Source: Acinetobacter brisouii CIP 110357
GTDB taxonomy: Bacteria; Pseudomonadota; Gammaproteobacteria; Pseudomonadales; Moraxellaceae
Length of the DNA stretch: 64,000 nt
Direction of reading: 5' to 3'
NCBI RefSeq assembly: GCF_000488275.1
Contig: NZ_KI530765.1
Location: 22,483-86,482, forward strand
Positions within the stretch are counted from its first letter, which is position 1; each line of letters opens with the position of its first letter. The notes under the pieces are model-generated. The model saw only the letters and a program-made list of their open reading frames with translations. It did not search any database and was not told where the DNA came from. Of this stretch, positions 53,798 through 62,739 are shown piece after piece. The translations under genes and the position numbers were made by a program.

Positions 53798-55645
53798 CGA
53801 AGATTGATTTAAATTAAAGCTATCTTCTATACGGTTAATAAAATCTAAAAATTCATTATTTCCCTCTGAATCTGTACAGATTTCAATAATTTCTTCAAAA
53901 GAAGTTGAATCCCATAACTTTTCAATCAAATTAGTTTTTTTAATAGCAATATAATCTATAAGTTTTGCATGCAATGCTATTTTTTGATCATCAAAATCAT
54001 TTGGTGAAAAAACTACATTATTATTAGTTTTACGAAGTATGACATTTGGGTGAATATAATTTTCACATTCCCTTTTTTTTGTTAAATGAAAAATAATATC
54101 AGGATATTTTTTCTGTATTTCAATATTTTTTAAGTATTTATCACAATTTTTCCCATCATTATCTGAATCGAAAAAAACAGCCCATGGCTTTTTGAGTGAT
54201 TCAATGAGTTGATAGTTTACCCAGTGTTTTAAGTTATCACTTCCACCACTTATTAATAATTGAATCTCATTGTTTGAAATATAATCTCTTTGGATGAGTC
54301 CATTGTTTGCAAATTGTGAAAAAATATGTTTTAGAAATACAACATCAGATACACCTTCTACAAATATATAGCCGTGGCAATGAGAATCATTGATTGATCC
54401 AAAAGGATGTATACCTAAGTCATCACTAATATCTTTTAAGATTTTATTGTTTTTTGCATGTTCTATCTTATGCTGATTATTTTCATTTTTGATGATATAT
54501 CTAAGACTAGAAATAGGCATTAACCCTGCTAAAGCTGGGGTGTGAGTTGTAACTAATATTTGAGTTTTGGGAAGGATAGCTAAATCTAATAAAGCTTTGA
54601 TTAACATTTCTTGATAGCTTGGATGCTGAGATGTTTCTGGCTCTTCTATTGCATAAATGATTGAACGACCATTAGCTTCTTTAAATTTTTTTTCAGCTTC
54701 AGCTCTAAAAAAATTAAGTAAAATTAATCTTCTAACACCACTCCCTCGTTTATTAACAGGAATACCTTGTTCAGATGCAAGTGACATAGAAAATATAGAA
54801 TCCCATTTGGGGTCTTTTGAGAAATCAGGAATCAAGTCTTTTGCTAAAGTTGGATCCATTTCAGCCAATTTATCTAAAGTTCTTTTAGCTACATCTTCAA
54901 CTTTTAATTTTATATGTTCTTGAATTTCTTTTAATTGTGGTTGTATTTCTGAAAGTGCATTTTTAATTGCAAGTTTCATTGGGTCTTGTACTTCATTGTC
55001 TTGATCACTGCTATTTCGATCAGATTTAAATAATGCAAATAAAGGCATAAATGATTTTAAATTGTCCCAAACATTCTTAGCATCTTCTTTATTAAGAAGA
55101 ATTTCTTTAGTTTGAAAATAAAGGGGCTCAGAAGAAAAAAGAAATTTCCTCAAAGAAGTATTTGAACGTTGGTCTTCTACTAAAGAAATATCTAAATTCC
55201 TAGATTTGACTAGAGTTTTTAGCTCATTGTTTTTAAGAGTAATTAAATTATTCAGATCAGGATTAGATGGATAATTAGCAATGATTGATATATCTGTTGT
55301 AATCTTTTGGTTGATTCTAAATGTTTTTTTAATTTCTAATAATGAATCAATATTTAACAGATATTCATTTTCTAAGGAAGTCTGAGATGTATTATCTAAA
55401 ATTAAAAATTTAGGGTAATTATTGAAAACACAAGTTATAGATGGAAATTCATCTTCATTCGCAAAGATACATTTATCGTTCTTTTCAAAATTTGAATTTT
55501 CAAAGAAAATATCTAATGCTTCAAGAATAGTAGATTTACCTACATCATTCTTTCCAATGATTCCTGTAAAATCTTTATCAATTAGAACTTCATGTTTTAA
55601 ATGATAACCTCTAAAGTTTTCTAAAATAATTGATACTAATTGCAT
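53783..55645 (-). CDS. OLD-family ATPase-nuclease
   Basis: This 620-residue protein has an ABC/SMC-type N-terminal ATPase (Walker A GKNDVGKST at 31-39, signature NKRGSGVRRL, Walker B AIEEPETSQHP, His-switch VTTHTPAL) and a C-terminal Toprim domain with EGVSDVVFL and FFDSDNDG as metal-binding acids. OLD proteins are nucleases, several of them active in phage defence. No Gabija-type helicase neighbour exists, so it is the single-gene type. It interrupts the guanidine genes between two hairpins and is A+T-richer than its neighbours, suggesting insertion. Confidence 0.85.
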   Translation of the reverse strand: MQLVSIILENFRGYHLKHEVLIDKDFTGIIGKNDVGKSTILEALDIFFENSNFEKNDKCIFANEDEFPSITCVFNNYPKFLILDNTSQTSLENEYLLNIDSLLEIKKTFRINQKITTDISIIANYPSNPDLNNLITLKNNELKTLVKSRNLDISLVEDQRSNTSLRKFLFSSEPLYFQTKEILLNKEDAKNVWDNLKSFMPLFALFKSDRNSSDQDNEVQDPMKLAIKNALSEIQPQLKEIQEHIKLKVEDVAKRTLDKLAEMDPTLAKDLIPDFSKDPKWDSIFSMSLASEQGIPVNKRGSGVRRLILLNFFRAEAEKKFKEANGRSIIYAIEEPETSQHPSYQEMLIKALLDLAILPKTQILVTTHTPALAGLMPISSLRYIIKNENNQHKIEHAKNNKILKDISDDLGIHPFGSINDSHCHGYIFVEGVSDVVFLKHIFSQFANNGLIQRDYISNNEIQLLISGGSDNLKHWVNYQLIESLKKPWAVFFDSDNDGKNCDKYLKNIEIQKKYPDIIFHLTKKRECENYIHPNVILRKTNNNVVFSPNDFDDQKIALHAKLIDYIAIKKTNLIEKLWDSTSFEEIIEICTDSEGNNEFLDFINRIEDSFNLNQSSRKTA

Positions 55646-55792
55646 ATGGTTCTACTTTTTATTTATTCATAATATGAATTTAGCTAAAAATTTATTTGAA
55701 TTCCATAGTATTAAATCTTTTGTTATAGAAAATATTCCTTAGAATTTTTAGGTTAACAGCCCCTTTGTAAGCTAACTATTCATTTATCTCAA

Positions 55793-55827
55793 ATTAAGCC
55801 CCATCCTTGTGCATGGGGCTTAATTTT
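55793..55827. terminator. Hairpin between OLD gene and the next operon
   Basis: Stem ATTAAGCCCCAT with its complement and TTTT on the plus strand. It insulates the following sigma-54 promoter. Confidence 0.65.
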
Positions 55828-55882
55828 GCACAAAAAAACACCCGAAAAACCTACCTAAAACCTGCAAAACCCACCTCAAAAA

Positions 55883-55899
55883 TTGGCACATTTTCTGCA
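55883..55899 (+). promoter_or_regulatory. Sigma-54-type promoter, second guanidine operon part
   Basis: TTGGCACATTTTCTGCA has GG at 55885-55886 and GC at 55897-55898, with one mismatch to TTGC in the -12 box. It lies 57 bp before the small ORF at 55957. Confidence 0.65.
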
Positions 55900-55956
55900 T
55901 TCCTAATATCAGTAATACAAAAAATAGATTTGGTAATACTGAATAGGAGTTGCGAG

Positions 55957-56094
55957 ATGAACCATGCAAAATCAGAAACCCAAAAGCAACATCCACTCAA
56001 AACATTTCTGGTTGATCTGCTGAGTGCCCGTGCAGGTATTTATTTCAACCAAAATCCAAATGCCAACAAGCTGAAAGGATTACACCGTGCCTAA
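55957..56094 (+). CDS. Conserved-position small protein, 45 residues
   Basis: Begins MNHAKSETQKQHPLKTF and ends NKLKGLHRA. AGGAG precedes the ATG by eight bases. Its stop overlaps the start of the NikR-like gene by eight bases, so the two are coupled. It is not recognised. A role as a leader or partner of the regulator is possible. Confidence 0.6.
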   Translation: MNHAKSETQKQHPLKTFLVDLLSARAGIYFNQNPNANKLKGLHRA

Positions 56095-56521
56095 ACCAAA
56101 ACTGGCACGGATCAGCATTACTGTGCCTGAAACAACATTAAATGCACTCGATCAGAAAATTGTCGATCAACATTATGAAAGTCGTTCGCAAGCCATTGTC
56201 GACATGATCAACAAACACCTGATCGCGGAACAGGCGCAAGCCAACGAAGTCATGGTGGGCACGCTGACCATTTTATATGACGCGAGCCAGATGACACTCC
56301 GTAATCAACTAATTGATTTACAACAACAGTTTTTAACTCAAGTGATTAGCTCATTACACATTCAGCTCGATCAGCAAAAAATCTTGCAAGTCATGCTTAT
56401 GCAAGGGGCAAGCTCAGAACTCAGACATATCAGCCAGCAATTCACTGCTCTCAAGGGGGTGATTAAAGGACATTTAGAACTGATGGATGCGGTGATGCCA
56501 CCAATTCCACAAAACGATTAA
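56087..56521 (+). CDS. NikR-like ribbon-helix-helix regulator lacking nickel ligands
   Basis: This 144-residue protein has an N-terminal ribbon-helix-helix (ARISITVPETTLNALDQ) and a C-terminal ACT-like domain aligning with NikR. Of the nickel ligands of E. coli NikR, only the His equivalent to His87 is retained (SSLHIQLDQ); His89 is Gln and Cys95 is Ile, and the His76 region has no His. It starts with GTG. A non-nickel ligand is therefore likely. Its place with allophanate hydrolase suggests control of guanidine use. Confidence 0.75.
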   Translation: MPKPKLARISITVPETTLNALDQKIVDQHYESRSQAIVDMINKHLIAEQAQANEVMVGTLTILYDASQMTLRNQLIDLQQQFLTQVISSLHIQLDQQKILQVMLMQGASSELRHISQQFTALKGVIKGHLELMDAVMPPIPQND

Positions 56522-56541
56522 ACCAAATCAGGAGTCAAGTC

Positions 56542-58350
56542 GTGCAAGACTTATGGACAATTCAAGACTGGAAAACTGCTTATGCCAATAAGCAAATCAC
56601 CCTTGAAGGTTTAGTTGACTATGTCAAAACTTTCAACAATGACAATCACGCTTGGATTGAAATTGCTTCTGCTGAACAAATCCAAGCCCAAATTGAAATT
56701 TTAAAACAGAAAGATGTGGCTGACTTGCCTTTATATGGTGTCCCGTTTGCGGTCAAAGACAATATTGATGTTGCAGGTTTTCATACCACGGCAGCATGTC
56801 AAGAAGCCGCTTACTTGGCAACAACCGATGCCACCGTGATTGCCAAACTCAAAAGTGCAGGGGCAGTCGTGGTGGGCAAAACCAACCTTGATCAGTTTGC
56901 GACGGGTCTGGTCGGTGTACGTTCTCCATTTGGTGCAGTGAAAAACAGTTTTAACCCTGAATATATCAGTGGTGGTTCAAGTTCGGGATCTTCGGTTGCG
57001 GTGGCAAACGGTTTGGTGCCATTTAGTTTGGGGACTGACACCGCAGGTTCTGGGCGTGTACCCGCAGGGCATAACAATATTGTCGGATTGAAACCAACCA
57101 AAGGCTGGTTCTCAACCACAGGGCTGATTCCTGCTTGCCGTACCATTGATGTAATTTCGATTTTTGCCTTAACGGCTGATGATGCGTGGTCGGTGGCAAG
57201 CATCATGCAGGGTTATGATGAAAGCGATGAATATTCACGTGCGCATCCTGCCAATGTCCCAACCCATTTTTCCAAAGGGAAAATCGCGATTCCTGCCCAG
57301 CTTGAATTTTATGGCGATGCTGAAACCGAAAAAGCCTTTGAATTGGCAGTTGAACGGGTTAAAAAACTGGGCTATGACGTTGAAACGATTGATTTCACGA
57401 TTTTTAACGAGCTTGCTCAAGCCTTATATAACGATGCTTGGGTCGCTGAGCGCACAGTTGCAGTTGAAAAGATCGTGAACCGTGAACAGGCACATCCTGT
57501 AATTGCCCAAATTATTGCTCAGGCCGACAAATTTACAGCGACCGATGCACTGCAAGCTGAATACAACCGTGCCGTGCTGGCGCGAAAAATCAATCTTGCT
57601 TTACAACCTTATGATGCCTTGATGGTGCCGACCGCACCGACCATTTATACCATTGCCGAAGTAGAAGCCGATCCAATCGTGAAAAATTCACACATGGGTG
57701 CATATACCAATTTTGTCAATTTCGCAGACTTATCGGCTTTGGCTTTGCCCAATGCAATGCGTGCAGATGGTTTACCGAGTGGTGTGACTTTTATTGCAGC
57801 GGCTTGGCACGATCAGGCCTTGGCAAACTTTGCTCAAATCTGGCAAGCCGAAACTGCGCTCACTTTGGGTAAATCGACTCAGACCTATTCAAAAACGATG
57901 GAAATTGAGTCACAACATGCAGTGAAACTTGCTGTTGTGGGAGCGCATCTCTCAGGAATGCCACTGAATTTTCAGCTCACCACCCGTCAAGGGACACTGC
58001 TTAAAAAAGCCAAAACCGCAGCCAGTTATAAACTTTTCGCATTAAAAAATACCACGCCACCTAAACCAGGACTGCAATTTGACTTGGCAGGTCAGTCGAT
58101 TGACATCGAAGTTTGGGAGATTCCAATCGCCAGATTTGGTGAAATCGTGGCAGAAGTGCCTGCGCCTCTCGGCATTGGCAATCTGCAACTGGAAGATGGC
58201 ACATGGGTCAAAGGGTTTATTTGTGAAAATTATGCCATCAACGACGCTCTAGACATCAGTCATTTGGGTGGCTGGAGAGCTTATATACAGTCATTGCAAC
58301 AAAACACATCGACATCTCAAGTAAAGGAAATCGGGGGAGTTTCTGTATGA
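56542..58350 (+). CDS. atzF: Allophanate hydrolase
   Basis: This 602-residue protein has an amidase-signature domain (GVPFAVKDNID with Lys72, cis-Ser region GGSSSGSS at 144-151, Ser170 in TAGSGR) and a C-terminal allophanate hydrolase domain (about 455-580). It hydrolyses allophanate to two ammonia and CO2, the last step after guanidine carboxylase and carboxyguanidine deiminase. It starts with GTG preceded by AGGAG. Its last bases overlap the start of the substrate-binding protein gene (ATGA), so both are coupled. Confidence 0.9.
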   Translation: MQDLWTIQDWKTAYANKQITLEGLVDYVKTFNNDNHAWIEIASAEQIQAQIEILKQKDVADLPLYGVPFAVKDNIDVAGFHTTAACQEAAYLATTDATVIAKLKSAGAVVVGKTNLDQFATGLVGVRSPFGAVKNSFNPEYISGGSSSGSSVAVANGLVPFSLGTDTAGSGRVPAGHNNIVGLKPTKGWFSTTGLIPACRTIDVISIFALTADDAWSVASIMQGYDESDEYSRAHPANVPTHFSKGKIAIPAQLEFYGDAETEKAFELAVERVKKLGYDVETIDFTIFNELAQALYNDAWVAERTVAVEKIVNREQAHPVIAQIIAQADKFTATDALQAEYNRAVLARKINLALQPYDALMVPTAPTIYTIAEVEADPIVKNSHMGAYTNFVNFADLSALALPNAMRADGLPSGVTFIAAAWHDQALANFAQIWQAETALTLGKSTQTYSKTMEIESQHAVKLAVVGAHLSGMPLNFQLTTRQGTLLKKAKTAASYKLFALKNTTPPKPGLQFDLAGQSIDIEVWEIPIARFGEIVAEVPAPLGIGNLQLEDGTWVKGFICENYAINDALDISHLGGWRAYIQSLQQNTSTSQVKEIGGVSV

Positions 58351-59375
58351 TCAATAAAGCATTTTTATCGGTATCGGTATTGTCTGCCATTCTACTCGCT
58401 GGTTGTGACAATAAGGCCAAAGTACCAGAGGCCAAGGAAAGTTCATCGGCGGCAACCAGTAGCAATAGTAAACCAATTATCATTGGTTATAGTGACTGGC
58501 CGGGTTGGGTGGCTTGGCAAGTTGCCATCGAAAAAGGTTGGTTAAAAGATGCAGGAGTCAATGTTGAGTTTAAATGGTTCGATTATTCAGCATCACTGTC
58601 AGCATTTTCAGCCAATCAGCTTGATGCCGTGTTCGTAACCAATGGGGATGACTTATTAACAGCATCGGGCGGTACCCAAGGGATGATGATCTTGGCTACG
58701 GATTATTCGGCGGGCAATGATGTGATTATTGCTAAAGAAGGGATTAACTCGATTCAGGACTTAAAAGGCAAATCGGTTGGTCTTGAAAAAGGACTTGTTG
58801 ATCATCTTCTTTTAGCAACTGCATTGTCTGACCAAAAAATGTCGATCAATGATGTGAAACTGGTTAACTCTGCAACCAACCAATTACCACAGGTCTTTAC
58901 AAGTCGAGAAGTTTCAGCGATTGCCGTTTGGCAACCTGTTGCAAGTCAAGCACTTAAATCTGTTCCAGGTTCAAAAATTATCTATACCTCGAAAGATAAA
59001 CCGGGTCTGATTTACGATACTTTGTCAGTCAATATGAGCCATTTGTCTGCACACAAAGAGGAATGGAAAAAAATTCTGCAAGTGTGGGACAAAACGGTGA
59101 AATATATCAATGACCCTGCAACTCATGCGGATGCCGTGAAAATCATGGCGAATCGTTCAGGGGTCGATCCGAAACAATATGAGCTGATGGTGAGTGGTAC
59201 ACATTTGCTCAGTATTGCCGACAACAAAAAAGTCTTTACCAAAGGAGATGGATTCGACTCAATTTATGGTTCGTCTTACCATGTCAATAAATTCAACGTG
59301 GAAAATGGCATCTATAAAACCGAACAGAATGTTGATGGTTTGATTTATCCAGCATTGATTCAAGAGTTAAAATAA
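58347..59375 (+). CDS. ABC transporter substrate-binding lipoprotein (NMT1/TauA family)
   Basis: This 342-residue protein has a lipoprotein signal with LLAGC (Cys at about 20) and a linker rich in Ser/Ala. The mature part has the NMT1/SsuA-type folds: GYSDWPGWVAWQVAIEKG, and LKGKSVGLEKGLVDHLLL. This type accompanies the permease and ATPase encoded on the minus strand at 61858-63683. The ligand is probably guanidine or a guanidino compound, by context. Confidence 0.85.
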   Translation: MINKAFLSVSVLSAILLAGCDNKAKVPEAKESSSAATSSNSKPIIIGYSDWPGWVAWQVAIEKGWLKDAGVNVEFKWFDYSASLSAFSANQLDAVFVTNGDDLLTASGGTQGMMILATDYSAGNDVIIAKEGINSIQDLKGKSVGLEKGLVDHLLLATALSDQKMSINDVKLVNSATNQLPQVFTSREVSAIAVWQPVASQALKSVPGSKIIYTSKDKPGLIYDTLSVNMSHLSAHKEEWKKILQVWDKTVKYINDPATHADAVKIMANRSGVDPKQYELMVSGTHLLSIADNKKVFTKGDGFDSIYGSSYHVNKFNVENGIYKTEQNVDGLIYPALIQELK

Positions 59376-59387
59376 AACTTGATCTAT

Positions 59388-59415
59388 AAAATAGCCTAAG
59401 TTATCTTGGGCTATT
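59388..59415 (+). terminator. Terminator after the substrate-binding protein gene
   Basis: Stem AAATAGCC(T)AAG with CTT(G)GGCTATTT and a T tail. Confidence 0.8.
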
Positions 59416-59547
59416 TTTGTTTCTAGCAACTAAAAACTAAATGCCAGAAAACCCAAATAAAGCAGTATTCAATTTTTAAGTTATTGTCCCGAGTTCTTCT
59501 GATCAGAGAATAAAAGCGCTTCATTCATATAGAAAAATTCAATAAAA

Positions 59548-59877
59548 TTAAAGATGTGTGCTTTTAGAAAATAGATTGATAATCATAATTCCTGCGATCA
59601 TAAACGCTAAACCGATGACAGCCGCAACATCTAAATGCTGTTTGTAATAAAAGAATCCCACCAGTGAAACCAGAATAATGCCTGCACCAGACCACAGTGC
59701 GTAGGTAATTCCGATTGGAATGCTTTTCATGGTCAGAGATAAAAAGTAGATCGCAAAGGCATAACCCAAAATGGTGATACCTGAGGGTAATAACTGACTA
59801 AAACCATCGGATGCTTTCATGGCAGAAGTGGCGATCACTTCTGCCAAAATCGCAATCAGTAAATAAAGAAAAGCCAT
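59548..59877 (-). CDS. SMR-family multidrug exporter, EmrE/AbeS-like
   Basis: This 109-residue protein has four membrane segments and the essential Glu13 (ILAEVIATSAMK). It ends INLFSKSTHL, and the YALWSGAGIILVSL segment matches EmrE/AbeS (Qac type) more than guanidinium exporters of the Gdx type. It is the last gene of the leftward operon, 14 bp after the previous gene, so it is expressed with the oxygenase and ABC genes. Export of a cationic amine or guanidino product is plausible. Confidence 0.85.
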   Translation of the reverse strand: MAFLYLLIAILAEVIATSAMKASDGFSQLLPSGITILGYAFAIYFLSLTMKSIPIGITYALWSGAGIILVSLVGFFYYKQHLDVAAVIGLAFMIAGIMIINLFSKSTHL

Positions 59878-59891
59878 AAGAGAAATGATTC

Positions 59892-60779
59892 CTATAGAGT
59901 TATTTTTGTAGCATGAAAAAGATGATCTTGTTCTTGTTGTAGCCAGCGTTGACTGGCAGTCGTGGTTTCAGTGTGTGTTGAAAATTCAAAGTTGGGCTGA
60001 AATACATCGAGTTTAAAATATAGACGGCAGTTTTTGCCTTGAATCACTTTGCTTTGTACCAGTGTTTCAGCATCTAGAAGTTCAAAATTTTCAAGATCAA
60101 TCGTGGTTCCAACTCTGTCAGTGATGGTACTTAAATATATGTTTTCTCGGTAAAAACTGATCGAAACCTCATAGTCTTGAATTTCTTCCAAATTAATGCT
60201 TTGCTCGGTATAGGCATGGCTTAAAGTGCTGTGGACATTGAGTCGTTGTTGGATATCAGGATGGCGAGATTGGGCAAAGGCAAGAAAATGATCGCAAATA
60301 ATCAGGCCCCCATCGGCAGCATAGCTTTGTTTCGTCTCTAAATTTTCAATTTTAAATAAGCGCAAACCTAGATACAGCCCACGAGTGACTTGTTGCCGCC
60401 AGTCTTCAACATAGGCATTACTGGGTGAAAACTCTAAAATGGCATTGCCAATCGGGTGTAACTTGGCTGGTTCAGGCCATTGAATATGATTTTGATAATT
60501 GCTGGTTACATGCCATGAAAGGAGTTGTTGTTCCTGATCCCAACAGGTATCACCAATCCAGCCCTGCCTGTCCAAAACAGGTGTGGTGTTTGCCTCTTTT
60601 AAGCGCAAATCAATGGTAAAACTTTTGGACTGAAACCAGTACACAATGGTCTTTTCATCGGTCAAACCATTCGCAAAAGTAATGCTTTTACGCCGAAATG
60701 CGCCCAATAAATAACTTGGTAATGTGAGATCTTCCATAGGGCTTGCATTAAGTTTTGAGCAGAGTTGAATTAAATTCAT
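59892..60779 (-). CDS. Unrecognised protein in the oxygenase operon
   Basis: This 295-residue soluble protein matches no family I can name. It has many aromatic and Asp/Asn residues, beta-like segments, and no signal peptide or membrane helix. Its start overlaps the 2-oxoglutarate oxygenase stop by four bases (ATGA), so it is coupled to that enzyme and probably works with it. A hydrolase or binding-protein role is only a guess. Confidence 0.7.
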   Translation of the reverse strand: MNLIQLCSKLNASPMEDLTLPSYLLGAFRRKSITFANGLTDEKTIVYWFQSKSFTIDLRLKEANTTPVLDRQGWIGDTCWDQEQQLLSWHVTSNYQNHIQWPEPAKLHPIGNAILEFSPSNAYVEDWRQQVTRGLYLGLRLFKIENLETKQSYAADGGLIICDHFLAFAQSRHPDIQQRLNVHSTLSHAYTEQSINLEEIQDYEVSISFYRENIYLSTITDRVGTTIDLENFELLDAETLVQSKVIQGKNCRLYFKLDVFQPNFEFSTHTETTTASQRWLQQEQDHLFHATKITL

Positions 60780-61780
60780 GTCGACTCCTGATTTTCGTCT
60801 AAGCCAAAGGAATAAAGCGGGCGGGCATTCTTTAGCTGAATTTCTCCGCGTTTCACTTTTTCTTTTAAATACTGAAAAGTCTGAGCAGTTTGATTAAACA
60901 GATGTTCGCCACATTGTAGTGCCGAATATTTAGGCGATTCATTTTGCGTGATCGGCTGAATGACATAGTCATAATCACAGCTAAAAAAGAACGGAAAGGA
61001 ATAGCGTTCTTCAGAAATTTTTTTGACCCGATGTTTGGTTGCCAAGTAACGGCCATTCGACAAGATTTCCATCATGTCACCAACATTCATGACCAAAGTA
61101 TTTTCTAGGAGTGGAATATCAATCCATTGGCCTTGTTTATTGAGAACTTGCAGTCCCGAAGCTGTTGGTAGCAGTAAAGTAAAACACTCGTAGTCGGTAT
61201 GTGCACCGATCCCATCCTGATCTTGTGCATTGGCATGAAAAGGGTAGTGAATCAAGCGAAGTTGACTGGGCGCTTTTAAAATGTGTGTATCGAAATAATG
61301 CTCATCTAAGTCCAAAGCAAGTGCAAAACCCTGAAAAATTTGCTGCCCAATCGCTTTGATATGTTGATAGTAATTTGAGACATGCATTTTAAATTCGGGG
61401 TCATTGGGCCATTGTGTTGGGCCAATCAGTGGACGACGACCATCTAAACCCTGATGATCATAATTGACATCGTATGCTTCTTTCAGATCAATGTGATTTT
61501 CTGCAAAACGCTCTTCCCCAATAGGTACATAGCCACTGTGATTCTCAGATAAACCAATGTAATGCTTCATTTTAGATTGTAAATCTTGAGCAAAATAACG
61601 TTTTGCGGTTTCATGCAGCGCTGTAAATAAATCAGGGTTAAATTGCTCTCCTGTTAAATATAAAAAACCAACCTCCTTTGCTGCTCGATCCAGCGCAGCA
61701 GCAACTGTGAGTCGGTCTTCCAAATACGGACTCGATAATTTTGAGATATCGACGAGGGGTAAAACATGCAAACTAGACAT
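60776..61780 (-). CDS. 2-oxoglutarate/Fe(II)-dependent oxygenase (isopenicillin N synthase-like)
   Basis: About 334 residues from the ATG at 61780 (MSSLHVLPLVDISKL). It has the facial triad His-x-Asp in GAHTDYECFTLL and a distal His in ATKHRVKK, then the 2-oxoglutarate-binding Arg-x-Ser (RYSFPFF). The family includes ethylene-forming enzyme and homoarginine/arginine hydroxylases that release guanidine. Linked to an ABC transporter and close to guanidine genes, it may oxidise a guanidino compound. The specific substrate is not established. Confidence 0.8.
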   Translation of the reverse strand: MSSLHVLPLVDISKLSSPYLEDRLTVAAALDRAAKEVGFLYLTGEQFNPDLFTALHETAKRYFAQDLQSKMKHYIGLSENHSGYVPIGEERFAENHIDLKEAYDVNYDHQGLDGRRPLIGPTQWPNDPEFKMHVSNYYQHIKAIGQQIFQGFALALDLDEHYFDTHILKAPSQLRLIHYPFHANAQDQDGIGAHTDYECFTLLLPTASGLQVLNKQGQWIDIPLLENTLVMNVGDMMEILSNGRYLATKHRVKKISEERYSFPFFFSCDYDYVIQPITQNESPKYSALQCGEHLFNQTAQTFQYLKEKVKRGEIQLKNARPLYSFGLDENQEST

Positions 61781-61857
61781 GAAGATCACCAACGTTGGCC
61801 GTCCAACATAGAACCAAAGCATTTAGGTCGTCCCAAATGCTATTCGTATAGAAGCTA

Positions 61858-62739
61858 TTATCTTTTTGTACTGATTTGCGTCATACGCGGAATCTTTGGC
61901 AATTCTGCAAGAGCTGGGTCAAGTTCATCTTCCTGAGCATGTACCAGTGCATCGACACGTTCTCTTAAACGCCTAAACTCAGGTGTGGTAAACACATCTG
62001 AAGAGCGAGGGCGAGGAAGATCAACTTCGATAATTTCTTTAATTTCCCCGGGATTGGCTTTTAATGCCACGATACGATCTGCCAGTAAAATGGCTTCATC
62101 CATATCATGCGTCACAAAAATAATTGTAATATCAATGTTTTGCCATAAATCCATTAAATGTCTTTGCATTTTCTGGCGTGTATGTGGGTCAAGTGCACCA
62201 AAAGGTTCATCCATGAGTAAAATTTTAGGCTCATTGACTAAAGCACGGGCAATCGCCACACGTTGTTTCATTCCCCCAGAGAGCTGATGAGGGTACTGAT
62301 TTTCATATTTATCCAGACCAATAATATTGATCCACTCACGAGCCTGTGATTCGGCAGCCATTTGGCTGATGCCTTTCATGCGAGGGCCAAACATGACATT
62401 TTCTTTGACGGTTTTCCATGGAAACAGGGTGTAACCTTGAAAGACCATGCCACGTTCAGGGCTTGGGCCAGAAATCGGTTCACCATCAACCAAAATTTCC
62501 CCACTATGATAAGGGTCTAAGCCTGCAACTACGCGGCTAAAGGTCGATTTTCCACAGCCAGATGGCCCAATCACACAAATAAACTCGCGTTTATGAACTT
62601 TCAAATCCAGTTTGTTTAACACCGTACGCTCAGTTTTTCCGTGTTTAAACACTTGGCTGAGTTGCTTGGCCTCTAAAATCACAGGACGTTCATAAATTTT
62701 TTCAAAATAGTCAGATGCATTAAAATTTGAATGAGTCAT
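61858..62739 (-). CDS. ABC transporter ATPase (SsuB/TauB-like)
   Basis: About 293 residues with Walker A GPSGCGKST, Q-loop FQGYTLFPW, signature LSGGMKQR, Walker B ILLMDEPFGALD and the His-switch VTHDMDEA. It belongs to the nitrate/sulfonate/taurine-type importers. The ATG at 62739 shares a base with the permease stop (TAATG); the longer frame would overlap the permease. It works with the permease next to it and the lipoprotein at 58347. Confidence 0.85.
   Translation of the reverse strand: MTHSNFNASDYFEKIYERPVILEAKQLSQVFKHGKTERTVLNKLDLKVHKREFICVIGPSGCGKSTFSRVVAGLDPYHSGEILVDGEPISGPSPERGMVFQGYTLFPWKTVKENVMFGPRMKGISQMAAESQAREWINIIGLDKYENQYPHQLSGGMKQRVAIARALVNEPKILLMDEPFGALDPHTRQKMQRHLMDLWQNIDITIIFVTHDMDEAILLADRIVALKANPGEIKEIIEVDLPRPRSSDVFTTPEFRRLRERVDALVHAQEDELDPALAELPKIPRMTQISTKR

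Noticed and set aside
56087..56521. True nickel-responsive NikR
   Set aside because: Most nickel ligands are replaced, and no nickel uptake or nickel enzyme gene is nearby.
59548..59877. SMR protein as a Gdx-type guanidinium exporter
   Set aside because: The sequence around Glu13 and the YALWSGAGI segment match EmrE/AbeS (Qac type); Gdx-type signatures are missing despite the guanidine context.
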